Positions 35,290 through 45,226 are shown, counted from the stretch's first letter. The stretch: 64,000 bases of DNA from Xiphias gladius (GCF_016859285.1 NC_053417.1:26570706-26634705); one strand, 5' to 3'. Numbers and translations are program-made. Notes: generated by a model from the sequence alone, not told the origin.

Positions 35290-35620
35290 TTCAAAATCTA
35301 GATGCACATTTTCTCTCTAGGATGTACCTGATATTTACCAAAAGTAATCTGGTGAGGCTGCTTTCTGTTTTCATGGCCCTAAACTGCGGGATACACACCC
35401 CCCGGATCTGTGAGAACCAAACTCCCTTGATATTTAAAAAAAGAAGCAAAAGACTCATCTTTTTAATCTGGTTTTTAGTTTGTGGTAATCCTACCTCGTC
35501 AGCTCTCAAAGCTCTTGTAATTGTCATCTTTGTTTTCTGCTTAATATCGTTTTAATGAAGCCTTTTGGGGCTGCATCTTTGCACACATGGAGTTTTACAA
35601 ATAAAGTTATAATCCTGCTC
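35290..35620 (+). mobile_element. LINE 3' end with C-terminal ORF remnant
   Basis: Translation includes LIFKKRSKRLIFLIWF, the typical C-terminal FKKRLKTHLF-like block of L2/Rex-type fish LINEs. It is followed by ttttggggctgcatctttgc and a TACAAATAAAG tail. 5'-truncated. Confidence 0.55.
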
Positions 35621-35762
35621 CGGCTCCAAAGTGGTTATTGGAGTTTCATTCAATAACACAGCTAATGTAGTGGTTACACAAAACAATGTGGCCTCCCTGT
35701 GGTCTGGCGAAGCCAGTATGGGATGCATTTATACGAGACGAATGAACCACAGGGAAACAGGC

Positions 35763-35768
35763 TTTATT
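35763..35768 (-). terminator. idh3g: Candidate idh3g polyadenylation signal
   Basis: TTTATT on the plus strand (AATAAA on the minus strand), about 420 bases after the idh3g stop codon. No closer canonical hexamer was noticed. Confidence 0.3.
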
Positions 35769-36190
35769 AGAGGGGTTAGGGTCAGACCAACCAGGAACTA
35801 GGACCAGGAACACACAAAAAATTCTGACCAGTACATTCAGCAGGAGGACAGCTGGGTTTGGTCTAAAATAATTTAAATTCCAGATGCGTGAACAACCTCT
35901 TTTCAGTTAATCATAAATAAACTAATGCACATGGAAAGGACTGGGTGTAACTCAAACAGTTATGTGGTCAGGAAACGATCTACATCAAGTTACTAAACCC
36001 TATGACTAAATAAAAACCGTTGCATAGACATACAAACAGTTTGCGTATAAGGTTTCATTTCAGTATTACTATTAAACAACTCACTGTTGTTATTAGAAAA
36101 TTGCATAGAAGAGTTAGTAAAGAGAGGTACAATATTAGAGGTACTTATCTCTGCTGTTTGAGGGGGTTTGCATGTTTATGTCTGTGTGTT

Positions 36191-36292
36191 CTAGATGCTC
36201 AGTGTGCGGGGACCGCAGCTCTGAACAGCATTCATGATGGACTGGACCACTTCCGAGGTGGAGCCTTGGCCTCCCAGGTCAGCAGTGTGCAG
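36191..36292 (-). CDS. idh3g: idh3g coding exon 11 (last)
   Basis: Encodes residues 356-388, starting [14 protein letters not shown] and ending RTLSI before TAG. Acceptor ttctccag. Confidence 0.92.
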   Translation of the reverse strand: MHTADLGGQGSTSEVVQSIMNAVQSCGPRTLSI

Positions 36293-39200
36293 CTGGAGAA
36301 CAAAGGAGATAACAGAGAGAGAGAGAGAGGGAGAGAAAAAAACAATGGGAGCAGAATATTCTCTATTCTCTATGTAACACATCATCACTGAATGGAAGTT
36401 GTTGGTTCATCCCGTCCAGTTACAAACCAGGGCTCGATAACAAAAGTCAGATGTTGATCACAAGTAGCTAAATATTGGACATTTTTTTTGTTTAGTCAGT
36501 CATCGGTTAGATGTCGAGGCGCGTGACGGGGCGTACCCGAGTCTCCGTGACGGTGGTGAGGATGGCCCTGCGAATCATGCTGGCGTAGGCGTGGAGCTTC
36601 AGGTGATCCAGCAGCAGGCAGGAGGCCAGCAGCATGGCCGTGGGGTTCGCTGTGTTGCGGTTAGCAATGCTCTTTCCTGTGTTCCGTGTTCCCTGCGAGC
36701 GGCAGAGATCATAAATGAAAGAACGTGTAGAGATGCAGCAGCTTTAACATTTCATAATTTTCAATGTTACTGTAGTGCTCAATTCAATTCAACATACTTT
36801 ATTTGCTCCCCCCCAAAAAAATATCAAACAATCCAAAACACCACAAAGGCCCATATTATGTTAAAAACTGTAGCTGTTGACAGGCCTAATGGCTTCTGGA
36901 ATAAAACCAGACTTCTCTCTATTTGTTTTACGTGCAGGGGATCTAAAATGCATTCCTGATGGGATTAGCTCAAAGAAGGACATGTTTGGGGTCAATTATA
37001 ATCTATGCCATTTTGACGACTTGTTCAGTATTAAGCTCTGCTAGGGATCTTTGTGTTTCACTAATAATTCTTAGGGCTGAGGTGAACAACACCCTGCATT
37101 CAGTTCTCCCCCTTTGGACGAGGGAAGTGAACCAGCAAATAACTGAAACCGTTCAAATACTTTAGATAAAAGAGGAATAAAACGTCAAAGTTCTCTGATC
37201 TGCTCCCAAGGAGTTCAGTATATGTAGGCAGTGCAGATGCTGCTGAGCCTCTTTTACAGTCACATCTGCATTTTCGCCAAATCTCAAACTGTCGTCAAAC
37301 ATACTTCCTAAGTGTCTGTTGGTCTGGGTGATTTCGAGCCTCGCGCAGTGAATGACTGATGCTGGTGCTGTTCAACTCTGACAGCGAATCCCTTGGAAAA
37401 TCCTTTTGTGCTCATCATATCTAGTTTCTAAATGGTTCAGAGTGAATTGGAAAAGGGACATTTCCAGCTGCAGCAGGCAGCTGTTTTCAGAAAAAAACCT
37501 TTTGATAAATCCACTGTGTGCCCCCTGCTCAGCACCGACATAAATTATGAGATTATGGCATTTAGCACCTAAAGAACCAGATATTTCGCTTTGGAGAAGG
37601 TTGAGACCAAAACAGAGCTAAAAGAGGGGGATTATTGGACTTAGATTCATCAGGTGGCCAAAATATGACAACATTTTTCAACACATTCATCATATCACCT
37701 TTATAAAGTGATGATATGTAAGTATTGTGTTTACAGCTTGTTGTGCTGCCCCCAAGTGGCCAAAAAAATCAGTTAATGCAGGTTAATGCCTTTTGTCACC
37801 CCATAAATCTCCCTCTCCTCACACCGCCTTTCATCCCTCAATCTCACACTCTTGCTGACAACCGAACCATAAATTCCGGATGTGAATCCTCTCACCGTCT
37901 CAAACACGGCGTAGTCCTCTCCGTAGTTTGCTCCAGGCACCAGGCCCGGCCCGCCAACCAACCCAGCACACACATTGCTCACAACGTTGCCGTACAGGTT
38001 GGGCATGACCATCACGTCGAACTGCTGGGGCCTGGAAACCAGCTGATACACACAAACAAAATCTAGCTCCAGAACACGTTCACAGCTTGACGAAGTTAGT
38101 TTCTTTAACTATGAATAAGGGGGCCGGCATGAGAGCAGGCTCGGCTTGTTTTGGGTCGGGGGAGGGCCAGCCGAGCAGTGCCAGTCTCTACTCATCCGGT
38201 AGAAATTTAGAATAACTAGGCATAAGTATATGTAAGTGCAAATAATGTATCATGTGACTGTAGAAAATCCTTGTATTGTATAGATCATCCATGTTAGCCT
38301 TCAGCCATAACCGTCTGATTTAATATATCGGCAGGGATGTGATGCCCTGAGCGTGACGATGGGGATGATATAAACACAACATAATGGAATGAGCAGTGCG
38401 GCAGTGTGCGGACATGCAGCAGCTACCTGCATGGTAGTGTTGTCTACAATCATGCTGTCGAAGTTGATTTCAGGGTAGCCGCTGGCAACCTCCTTACAGC
38501 ACTCCAGGAAGAGGCCGTCACCCAACTTCCTGCTCCAAGAAGCACACAGACATTAAAAATGTATCATGTCTTTTTTTAGAGAAAAAAGAAAGATAACTAA
38601 AGAGGGAGGTTATACACAGACAGAGTCAGGGCCTTTGAGCCCTCGGAAACTGACATGATGTTAGCTTTGTGTACAGCAGTGACTCGTCTGCGTCCCTTCT
38701 CCCGAGCCGCTCTAAACGCATAATCGGCGATGCGCAGAGATTTGGTCCTGGTGATGATCTTCAGACACTCAACAACCCCCGGTACATTCTGCAGAGACAG
38801 AGAGAGAGAGAGCGGAGATGCTCGGAGGCTGGATCTGTTGCTTTGATTAGGACAGAGATACCGTTACTCCTCCATAAAAGTGAACAGGAACCAGATAAAC
38901 ACACACATACCTCATGCTCCAGGCTGCTGTACTCTCCCTCTGTGTTCTCCCTGATGATCATGATGTCGATGTTCCTGTGGCGTGTCCTCACTCCTGGCAG
39001 AGACTGGCAGTGCATCACGTTGGCATACAGATCCAGAGTGGTGCTGCAGACACAAGAAGAGGTGTATGTCAATGCTACAGCTGAAACACCGGTGACTTTG
39101 AGGGGACTTTCACACCTAACCTGTTTGGTTTGGTTAAAACAAACCCTGGTGCCTTTGCCCCGGTTAGTGTGGTTCGTTTGCGCCGGTGTGTAGGCTGTGA

Positions 39201-41087
39201 ATTGAACTCTGCTGTGGAATAAACAACTGGACCGAGATTTGCTTTAAAAGAAGGGTCTCAGGCCAATTCTGGTGCGATGGTTTGTGGTCTGAAAGCAAAC
39301 AGACCAAGCACTAGACTTTGGCACAGTGGATATATGGTTTTAGCACAAATTCAAAGGCTAAATGACTAATAAATCCATCTACTGTTTGCGAACTGTTCAG
39401 GAAGCACTATTATAAATGATCCGTGTAAGCATTAGTCATTAGGTAACCACACGAATGTGGGGATTTTCCCTGATCTGTCTCACAGTCAGAAGCACTTAAA
39501 AACTGTGGTGCGTTGCACTAGTATTCTCCGTGTTCGTTGGCAGTCCATTTACTCCCTCAGAAAGTCCAAGACATAGTGATCCCACAGTAATGTCCCCCAG
39601 GATATTGCTGTACAAGTCGCCTCTTCTTCATCCCGTTTCTACCTGTTTGTCATTGTTGTATAATTCTATAATACCGATGATGATACTAGTCAGTTATTTC
39701 TTTGTGAGCTCTGACACCAGGGAACATAAACATACACATCAGGAGCATTAAAGTGCAGCATGAACTTCAGTCGGTCGCAGCAATGTGGCCTTACCCACGT
39801 GGGCCCCGACGGTGCAGGATGTCAAAACTCTGCAGCGCGCTCTACCTGCCAGTCTGTATGACTTCATGTTTAATCCTCTTAGTTCATTCGTAAGAAAAAG
39901 TCAGCGGTGAACATGAACCAGACCAGAACTGAAATGCCGCAGTGAGTCATTTTTTCCTTTGGTGCGAACCAAATGAGCTGAACTACAGGGGTGAAAGCGC
40001 CCTGGGAAAAGCGGTGGACTCACCGGAGCAGATTGTTCCGGGACTTATAGGAGGGTGGCAAGTTGTGGTTGGTCTCAATGTTACCTGTAAGAACAAGTCA
40101 AGTTAAATCTAAATAATGACAGTGCAGATATAACAGCACCGGATACTGTAAATCAGATAAATAAAATGTCACGACTTTCTTTTCTTATACCTGACAAATT
40201 CAGAGCTAGGCTCTTTGCCATAATGTGAGCGCTTTTAAGCATATTTCATTATTGACTGGTTGCGAATACTGTAAATACTCATTCGCTAGAGCTGTTTTCA
40301 CCTTTCATTACTTTTCCTTAAAATATTTTGAATATCTTTAGCAACACTAAAGACATTCAAAATATTCACACTGTCATTCGGGGACAGTACGAGTGACACT
40401 GGCGGTGAGGCGGTGTGGATGACAGTGACGCTCGGTCCTTCGGGTGGTTCGCCACTTAGGTCCAGACCGACATATCACAACAACTACTGTGGGATGGATC
40501 GCCGCACAATTTGGCATCGATATTCATGGTCCCCAGGGGATGAAACGCGGTACATTTGGTGTCCCTCCGAGTTTGCCTCTAGCGCCACCAGTAGATTGAC
40601 ATTTTTGGCTTTCGGTAAAATGTCTAAGCTACCGTTTGGTACAGATATACATTCCTCCCTAAGGAACTGAACCGTAATAACTTTAGCGATCCCTTAACTT
40701 TCCGTGTAAGGTCAAAATTTCAATTTGTGCAACACTTTGGTTAACGACAAAATGCCTGCAAGGCTAACGACCTTCCCATTAATGACACTTTGTGTTTTGA
40801 GATAAGTATTAACTTGTTAGCATGCTAACAAGTTAAACTAACATTGTGAATGTGTTCAGCATTTTACCTGCTGTCGGCATAAATAGCTCAAAGCGTCGCT
40901 GTGCCTAAGTGCAGCCCCCCAGGGCCGCTAGCTTGGCTGGAGACTCTTAGTCTTGTTTTAAATAAACAGATACATCTATTATATACATTTTGGGACGGCA
41001 GGCTTATCTTATGACATACACGTAACTTCACAACCTCTGCAGGCCCTTGTAGGAAGATGTTTCATACACATTTAGAGACACGCGCGT

Positions 41088-41135
<48 letters not shown>

Positions 41136-41356
41136 ACACCAACCTTTCAGTGCAACTCCATTGCGCCTGATAGCCATAATGGCATTATTGATGTCATCTT
41201 CTGAGGCCATAGTCGAGTCCACGTTGACAACTTCAAAGTCCACTGGCACGCAGCAGAACCTGATCGTATATATAGATGGAGAGCGCTTCAATATGACAGA
41301 GCTGAGTCATTTGGCGACGCTGTGAGTCTTTTTGTTGTTACAGACATTGTCCTAAC

Positions 41357-41394
<38 letters not shown>

Positions 41395-41524
41395 GTGTAC
41401 AGGATGTGCGACATCTCACCGGAACAGTTCACGCACATGGTTGGCCAGCTCTGGTCCAATGCCATCCCCAGGAATCAGAGTCACTGTGTGTCTGCCTCCG
41501 TACCGTGCAGGGGGAGGCTGTAAT

Positions 41525-41556
<32 letters not shown>

Positions 41557-43709
41557 TCCTCCTGATACAAACCAGTAGATGCATCCCAACCATGCTACTG
41601 GAGAACTCTAAGCCACTGGACAGACAACTAGACAAACTTGCGATCTCCCGGCTACTCTCCTTACATCCCAACACATGACTTCGAATAAGTGTCTGCTTAT
41701 GCGACACCACTATCCATATTTGTGTTAAGCAGCCATACTCACTATGGTCTGTCGTGGGTGGACGGAGGACGGAGGAGAGAAAACACGGAGGTTAGAAGGA
41801 GAGAGAGGAGGGGGAAGTCATTGATTAGACAAAACCACATTGACCGCACATGCACTAAAGACATTTTGACATGTTTGCGCTTCAGTTTTTAGCAGGTTAG
41901 GGAATCCCTCGAGGCGTGTAACAGTGGGGTTGTGGGGTTAATGGGAAAATCGGGAGGTAAACCTAGTGTGGGTCTGTTGATTGAGCTCCCGAGGTGAGGA
42001 AACCCCTGTTAAATCCTGGTTAATCCCAGCTACTCTTTCTCTGCAACTTACGGTGTAAGTGGACGTGTGTCTCTGATTACAAGTAGCAGCACCGTAAACC
42101 TGTGAATACAGAGAACATCTGGTTATTTGCAGAGAAGCTATAAATAAGAATCAAGTGATAAACAAGCAATGATGAATCACGAAATACACATGCATATATG
42201 TCCAATTTACATAATGTCCTGAAATTAATTTGTGACTTTAGTCATTCTTATTGCATTGATAAGATTATATCATATTATATATTATATTAGGTCTGCAACT
42301 AACTATTTTTTTCATTATTGATTATTCTGCTGATTATTTTCTTGATTAATCAGTTAATTATTTCGGTCTTTAAAATGCCAGACAGTAGTTCCATGCCTGT
42401 TTGTGTAGGCTACGCTGGGATACTTCTTTTGTATATTGGCCCGCTTAGAAAAATAGAGAAGATGAACTGATTATCACAATTAATTTTCTGTCATTAGAAA
42501 AATCGTTTAAGCAAACAAGCAAGCATTTCAGCTCGGAGCCAGTTGTATTACACAGAGCTGTATCTTTGTTTTTAAATGGTGTTGCCATAGAAATGTATGG
42601 GTATCATGTAACAGAGAAATGTTAGGCTGTCATAAATACTCTTATATGGCATGAGTTTTTTTGTTCTACGTATTTATATTATTTAATATTACTAACGATG
42701 TTGTTGAAATTGTTGTCGTTTTAAGACGCTTGCAGTTCGCAATGTTTCTAAAGCGATAACGTTTTGAAACCCGATCAGTTTTACTGCAGCGTTTCGATGG
42801 AAATAAACCTTCGGCAGAGAACTTTGGTTCCTCAGACCGCGTCAGAAATATTCAGCTCGACCGTCCGCACGACGCTCGGCCAGCCAGTGTGACAGTGATA
42901 GCAGGGTTCCCCCTGTTCCGCGTACCTACGGATCCTGTCCTCGGGCGTCCTGGGTTTTTTACGTCGCCACAGACCGGGTCTAGAGCCAGTCGGAGACGAA
43001 TTCACCTTAATTCTGCAAATGAAACAGGACTCCTGTGTTTGAGTTGAGTCACTTATGATTATGAAAAACAGTGAAAGAGAAACCCTTTCCGGTTGTATGG
43101 GCCGGAGTAAGATGGCCTTCTACCTCTGTCCTACACCCAGGGACTAATGAAGACTTAGAAAGAAAACCTGGAACACGGACCTTCTTAAATTCGCTTGAAA
43201 CACTTTGCTCCAACGGGCACCGCAATGATTCACTAAACGGGCGAGGGGGCCCGCGAAGACCGTTCACGGGCCGGACCCAAATTTTTCTGCGCTACGCCCC
43301 TGAGTCACGAACTAACCTACTTTTTGTGCTAGTGTCTGAATAATTTACGGGCCTGCGGGGAGCGGTTCTAGCGGACGCTCCCGGCCTCATCGCGCCCGGG
43401 AGCCAAAGACGGAGGCTGCTCGCGAAGCGACCGTGGCTCTTCGCGAACGGCGAGGTGCTGAAGGACAGCGACACGGTCCCGGCTAGCAGTCAAACCGGCC
43501 GGCCGGTAATCTGCTTAGCTACGCCCTCCGCCGTTCGGGGAAGTGGACCGGTAAACCGCTTCACGTGTCACCTAAAAGTCTGTTTTAACTGACAACCGTC
43601 CGCTGGGGAACTCGGAGACCGACTCAGAGACTGCTCCTACCCTGGGCAACCGGTGGCCGAACAGGGGCTTCAGGGCTCCGGACAGAGACCGCACAGACCG
43701 GGCCGTCAT
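36191..43709 (-). CDS. idh3g: Isocitrate dehydrogenase [NAD] subunit gamma, mitochondrial
   Basis: Eleven coding exons, minus strand: 43709-43641, 42099-42052, 41517-41420, 41259-41144, 40084-40024, 39043-38911, 38788-38655, 38529-38427, 38042-37896, 36692-36537 and 36292-36191. Total 1,167 nt, 388 aa (human 393). It is a regulatory subunit of the matrix alpha2-beta-gamma enzyme converting isocitrate and NAD+ to 2-oxoglutarate, CO2 and NADH. Residues 1-39 are Arg/Ser/Ala-rich without acidic residues, as expected for mitochondrial import. Conserved blocks follow: [103 protein letters not shown], and [13 protein letters not shown] near the C-terminus. [12 protein letters not shown] and [12 protein letters not shown] separate gamma from beta. 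The last 20 residues differ from mammals. Every junction is GT-AG with matching phase. Confidence 0.95.
36537..36692 (-). CDS. idh3g: idh3g coding exon 10
   Basis: Encodes residues 304-355: [20 protein letters not shown], then the C-terminal helix with [19 protein letters not shown]. Donor cgg|gtacgc. Confidence 0.92.
36693..37895 (-). other. idh3g: idh3g intron 9
   Basis: Phase-0 intron holding a degraded LINE (36785-37340). Nothing else recognised. Confidence 0.85.
36785..37340 (-). mobile_element. Degraded LINE fragment (reverse transcriptase C-terminal region)
   Basis: Minus-strand translation, with stops, reads [20 protein letters not shown] followed by a block like the YLG..D..L segment after the reverse transcriptase core of fish LINEs. 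The left end resembles a LINE 3' tail. Inactive. Confidence 0.5.
37896..38042 (-). CDS. idh3g: idh3g coding exon 9
   Basis: Encodes residues 255-303: [19 protein letters not shown] through [12 protein letters not shown]. Contains the conserved NLYGN and GGPG nucleotide/substrate-site blocks. Donor acg|gtgaga. Confidence 0.95.
38427..38529 (-). CDS. idh3g: idh3g coding exon 8
   Basis: Encodes Met220 (split) to Gln254: [20 protein letters not shown] to MIVDNTTMQ. Acceptor gagcag, donor cag|gtagct. Confidence 0.94.
38655..38788 (-). CDS. idh3g: idh3g coding exon 7
   Basis: Encodes residues 176-219 plus two bases of Met220: [20 protein letters not shown], then [12 protein letters not shown]. 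The start of the exon (NVPG) differs from mammalian SVAG. Donor catcat|gtcagt. Confidence 0.92.
38911..39043 (-). CDS. idh3g: idh3g coding exon 6
   Basis: Encodes Arg131 (split) to Glu175: [37 protein letters not shown]. Acceptor gtctgcag, donor gag|gtatgt. Confidence 0.95.
39044..40023 (-). other. idh3g: idh3g intron 5
   Basis: Phase-2 intron of about 1 kb. Contains fish-repeat-like sequence (gtgaaagcgccctgggaaaa and a related inverted ctttcacaccta), suggesting an old element at about 39100-40005. No coding exon seen. Confidence 0.6.
40024..40084 (-). CDS. idh3g: idh3g coding exon 5
   Basis: Encodes residues 111 (split) to 131 (split): [19 protein letters not shown]. Acceptor ttcttacag, donor ctccg|gtgagt. 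Confidence 0.94.
40405..40960. repeat. Dispersed fish repeat ('GGTGGCGCTAGAGG' family), copy 2, inverted
   Basis: Contains ctctagcgccaccagtaga and atggtccccaggggatga, the reverse of landmarks in the copy at 8840-9115, and a 28-bp perfect palindrome at 40809-40836. Lies in idh3g intron 4. Confidence 0.6.
40809..40836. repeat. 28-bp perfect palindrome
   Basis: The left half ttaacttgttagca is followed directly by its exact reverse complement. No spacer. It lies inside the dispersed repeat. Confidence 0.95.
41089..41127. repeat. (AC)n microsatellite in idh3g intron 4
   Basis: About 19 AC units, hence (GU)19 in the idh3g transcript, beginning 17 bases after the exon 4 donor. Confidence 0.96.
41144..41259 (-). 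CDS. idh3g: idh3g coding exon 4
   Basis: Encodes residues 72 (split) to 111 (split): [20 protein letters not shown], then [16 protein letters not shown]. Acceptor cgatcag has only a weak pyrimidine tract. Donor aaag|gttggt is also suboptimal. Confidence 0.92.
41359..41392. repeat. (TG)n microsatellite in idh3g intron 3
   Basis: Seventeen TG units, hence (CA)17 in the idh3g transcript, at about +28 to +61 of a 160-base intron (41260-41419). Confidence 0.96.
41420..41517 (-). CDS. idh3g: idh3g coding exon 3
   Basis: Encodes residues 40-71 plus two bases of Arg72: [20 protein letters not shown], the start of the mature enzyme fold. The acceptor gtattacag is preceded by (GU)13 instead of pyrimidines. 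Donor ttccg|gtgaga. Confidence 0.94.
41518..42051 (-). other. idh3g: idh3g intron 2
   Basis: Phase-0 intron, gtaagt to attacag. The last 34 bases are almost all (GU)n. No AC run is present elsewhere in this intron. Confidence 0.85.
41525..41551. repeat. (AC)n microsatellite at the idh3g exon 3 acceptor
   Basis: Thirteen AC units on the plus strand, hence (GU)13 in the idh3g transcript, ending eight bases before exon 3. Confidence 0.96.
42052..42099 (-). CDS. idh3g: idh3g coding exon 2
   Basis: Encodes residues 24-39 ([16 protein letters not shown]), the rest of the targeting region. Acceptor tattcacag, donor acc|gtaagt. Short and weakly conserved, so supported by splice sites and phase more than by sequence. 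Confidence 0.8.
42100..43640 (-). other. idh3g: idh3g intron 1
   Basis: Phase-0 intron. The distal part carries a 'GGGCTGCAA' repeat fragment (42289-42520). The part at 42840-43640 is GC- and CpG-rich and probably belongs to the promoter-associated CpG region. Confidence 0.75.
42289..42520. repeat. 'GGGCTGCAA' MITE-like repeat fragment, copy 5
   Basis: Starts aggtctgcaactaactattt and contains gattattctgctgattatttt. The right half is missing. Confidence 0.55.
43641..43709 (-). CDS. idh3g: idh3g coding exon 1
   Basis: Encodes residues 1-23, [18 protein letters not shown] then HRLPR: five arginines and a lysine, no acidic residue, a good mitochondrial presequence. Donor ccagg|gtagga, phase 0. 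The start was chosen as the only in-frame ATG with this character in the CpG-rich region. Confidence 0.82.
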
Positions 43710-43726
43710 GTTCACTCTCGCCGCGG

Positions 43727-43765
43727 ATGGAGGGGGACGATACGGGGGCGAGCTGCGCGCTCACC
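43727..43765 (+). CDS. Candidate small gene, exon 1
   Basis: Thirteen codons from an ATG in good context, ending at acc|gttaat (weak donor because of T at +3). Confidence 0.3.
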
Positions 43766-43808
43766 GTTAATCTCTCTCTCTCTCTCTCTCTCTCCCCTTC
43801 TCTTTACG

Positions 43809-43840
<32 letters not shown>

Positions 43841-44703
43841 CGCACACGCACACACACACACTCGTCTTACATCAGCTGTGAGGACAGCCGTTGACGTAAT
43901 GCATTCCTTAGCCCCTTACTCTGACTTGAACCAAGTGAACGCCTAGACCCGGCCCTGACCCTGACCCGGTCTGGGGGCTTAGATTCGAAGGAAACGAGTA
44001 AAAATGTAAAAAAAATTACATATTTGACAGATTTTTGAAGTGAAAAGAATTAAATACAACCCCTGCAGGTGACAGACATTAAAAATGTCAAATGTTAACG
44101 CTTTACTTTCTATTTCATGAAGAACATTATCATTATTATTATTATTTTATAAAACAGAATGTGTGGCTTGCGCAAAAGTCAAAAGTTTGGACATCCCCCT
44201 ACGGCATCGCTCTGTTGTCATTTGGTGTCACTTTGTGGTTGTTTTGCATCATTTTGTGTCTCTTTCTGATCATTTTGCATCTTTGGTTATTCTGAATCAA
44301 TTTGTGATCATTCCGTGTCTCTGTGGTTATTTTGTGTCACTTTATGGTTGTTTTTACGTCTATTTGTTGTCGTTTGAGTGACTTTCCAAAAAAGAAATGC
44401 TACCAGTCACTTCATACAGAGGTGATGATACTAATGAACCAACTGCTGAACCTGCCACTTTGTGATTCTGTGGTGTGTGTGTGTGTGTGTGTGTGTGTCC
44501 AGGGGAAGGGCCTGTCTTGGTCCGGCCTCTGCATTCACTCATCCACACAAGGATCCTTATTCTGCATGGTTTTGAAGAGAGAGGAAACACAGCCAGAGGA
44601 CACCCGGGCGGGGATAGTGCAGCTGCAGCAGCATTTGGAGCTGGCTTCATGTGTCCATGCCAACCTGAGCACGGAGAGCCCGGAGGCCCGGCGGCCTACT
44701 TAG
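43727..44703 (+). CDS. Candidate small two-exon gene, unrecognised 79-aa product
   Basis: Join 43727-43765 and 44503-44703. The first exon starts gcggATGG, a good Kozak context, and encodes MEGDDTGASCALT. The second follows tccag and is open for 66 codons in the same phase (GKGLSWSGLCIHSST to ESPEARRPT, TAG), with codon-like composition and a hydrophilic, helix-prone centre (KREETQPEDTRAGIVQLQQH). An AATAAA at 45039-45044 follows. The ATG lies 17 bases from the idh3g ATG on the other strand, so the two would share a bidirectional, partly overlapping 5' region. The donor acc|gttaat is weak. The intron carries AC repeats near its start and GU repeats at its end. I do not recognise the protein. 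It could be a real small gene, a non-coding transcript or chance open frames. Confidence 0.33.
43771..43861. repeat. (CT)n followed by (CA)n microsatellite
   Basis: About 12 CT units (43771-43795), then pure (CA)12 from 43809 and interrupted CA to 43861. In the plus-strand candidate transcript the AC run starts about 43 bases after the donor. Confidence 0.95.
44205..44380. repeat. Degenerate minisatellite, TTTTGTGTC-type units
   Basis: Repeated variants of tttgtgtcactttgtggttg and ttttgcatcattttgtgtct over about 175 bases, period near 19-22 with drift. Confidence 0.6.
44473..44498. repeat. (GT)n microsatellite before the candidate exon 2
   Basis: Thirteen GT units ending four bases before the acceptor of the candidate second exon. 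Confidence 0.96.
44503..44703 (+). CDS. Candidate small gene, exon 2
   Basis: Sixty-six codons and TAG, opening GKGLSWSGLCIHSST. Distinctly GC-richer than the surrounding AT-rich sequence, which is a mild argument for a real exon. Confidence 0.35.
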   Translation, partial: GKGLSWSGLCIHSSTQGSLFCMVLKREETQPEDTRAGIVQLQQHLELASCVHANLSTESPEARRPT

Positions 44704-45038
44704 TTTGCGAGTTTCTCGCTTTTCCTCCAATGGCACTGAGCTGCACACAGCCACATGGAGGCGACAGAGATTTAACATGGTCGGGACAGCGCCATTCTAC
44801 CTGTTACACCACTCAATCATTTCTCCTCATACACCAAGTAGCGACTAATTCATCTTTTATTTATTAATTGCTGTTTTTTTTTTTAAATGTACTAATATTT
44901 CCCACATCACTGGTCAAGTGCTACTTTAAGGCAGAGATTTTAGCATCAACATTAACTTACCACAACAGCATTTATGCTACGATTATTTACATGTTATATT
45001 GACACGTTGAACATGTCAGTATAATTGTTATATTTACA

Positions 45039-45044
45039 AATAAA
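45039..45044 (+). terminator. Candidate polyadenylation signal for the small gene
   Basis: AATAAA, 336 bases after the TAG at 44703 and about 100 bases before the fam120c promoter motifs. Confidence 0.25.
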
Positions 45045-45140
45045 ACAACAAGTAACAATGTTTCTAATCACTTGTGGACCCCTTGGAGAAATTCTACTCT
45101 CCAGCTTTTTATCCTCATCCAAACCGTCGTTGTACTTCTG

Positions 45141-45156
45141 CCGGGAGTTGTAGTTT
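45141..45156 (-). promoter_or_regulatory. ZNF143 (Staf)-like binding site, reverse
   Basis: The reverse strand reads aaactacaactcccgg, close to the ZNF143 core ACTACAATTCCCAG. Such sites cluster within about 100 bases of vertebrate CpG-island start sites. Confidence 0.6.
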
Positions 45157-45207
45157 TTTTTCCCTCGTCACCGCAGCGTCACTGGTTGGGCGTGATACGG
45201 TTCTTAG

Positions 45208-45226
45208 ACTACACTTCCCAGCGTCC
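45208..45226 (+). promoter_or_regulatory. ZNF143 (Staf)-like binding site, forward
   Basis: actacacttcccagcgtcc matches the ZNF143 core at nearly all positions. It sits about 90 bases upstream of the YY1-like site and faces opposite to the site at 45141. Confidence 0.65.

Larger units (their letters stand above)
29774..36190. other. Spacer upstream of avpr2 and downstream of idh3g
   Basis: Holds two terminal-inverted-repeat elements, a possible avpr2 leader exon, a LINE 3' end, an imperfect trinucleotide repeat and simple repeats. No protein-coding exon was recognised. The open frames at 31760-32221 and 33667-33966 have unrecognised translations. Confidence 0.6.

Noticed and set aside
36020..36391. 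Plus-strand frame over the idh3g last exon
   Set aside because: Antisense to the C-terminal idh3g exon plus microsatellite-like GAGA sequence.
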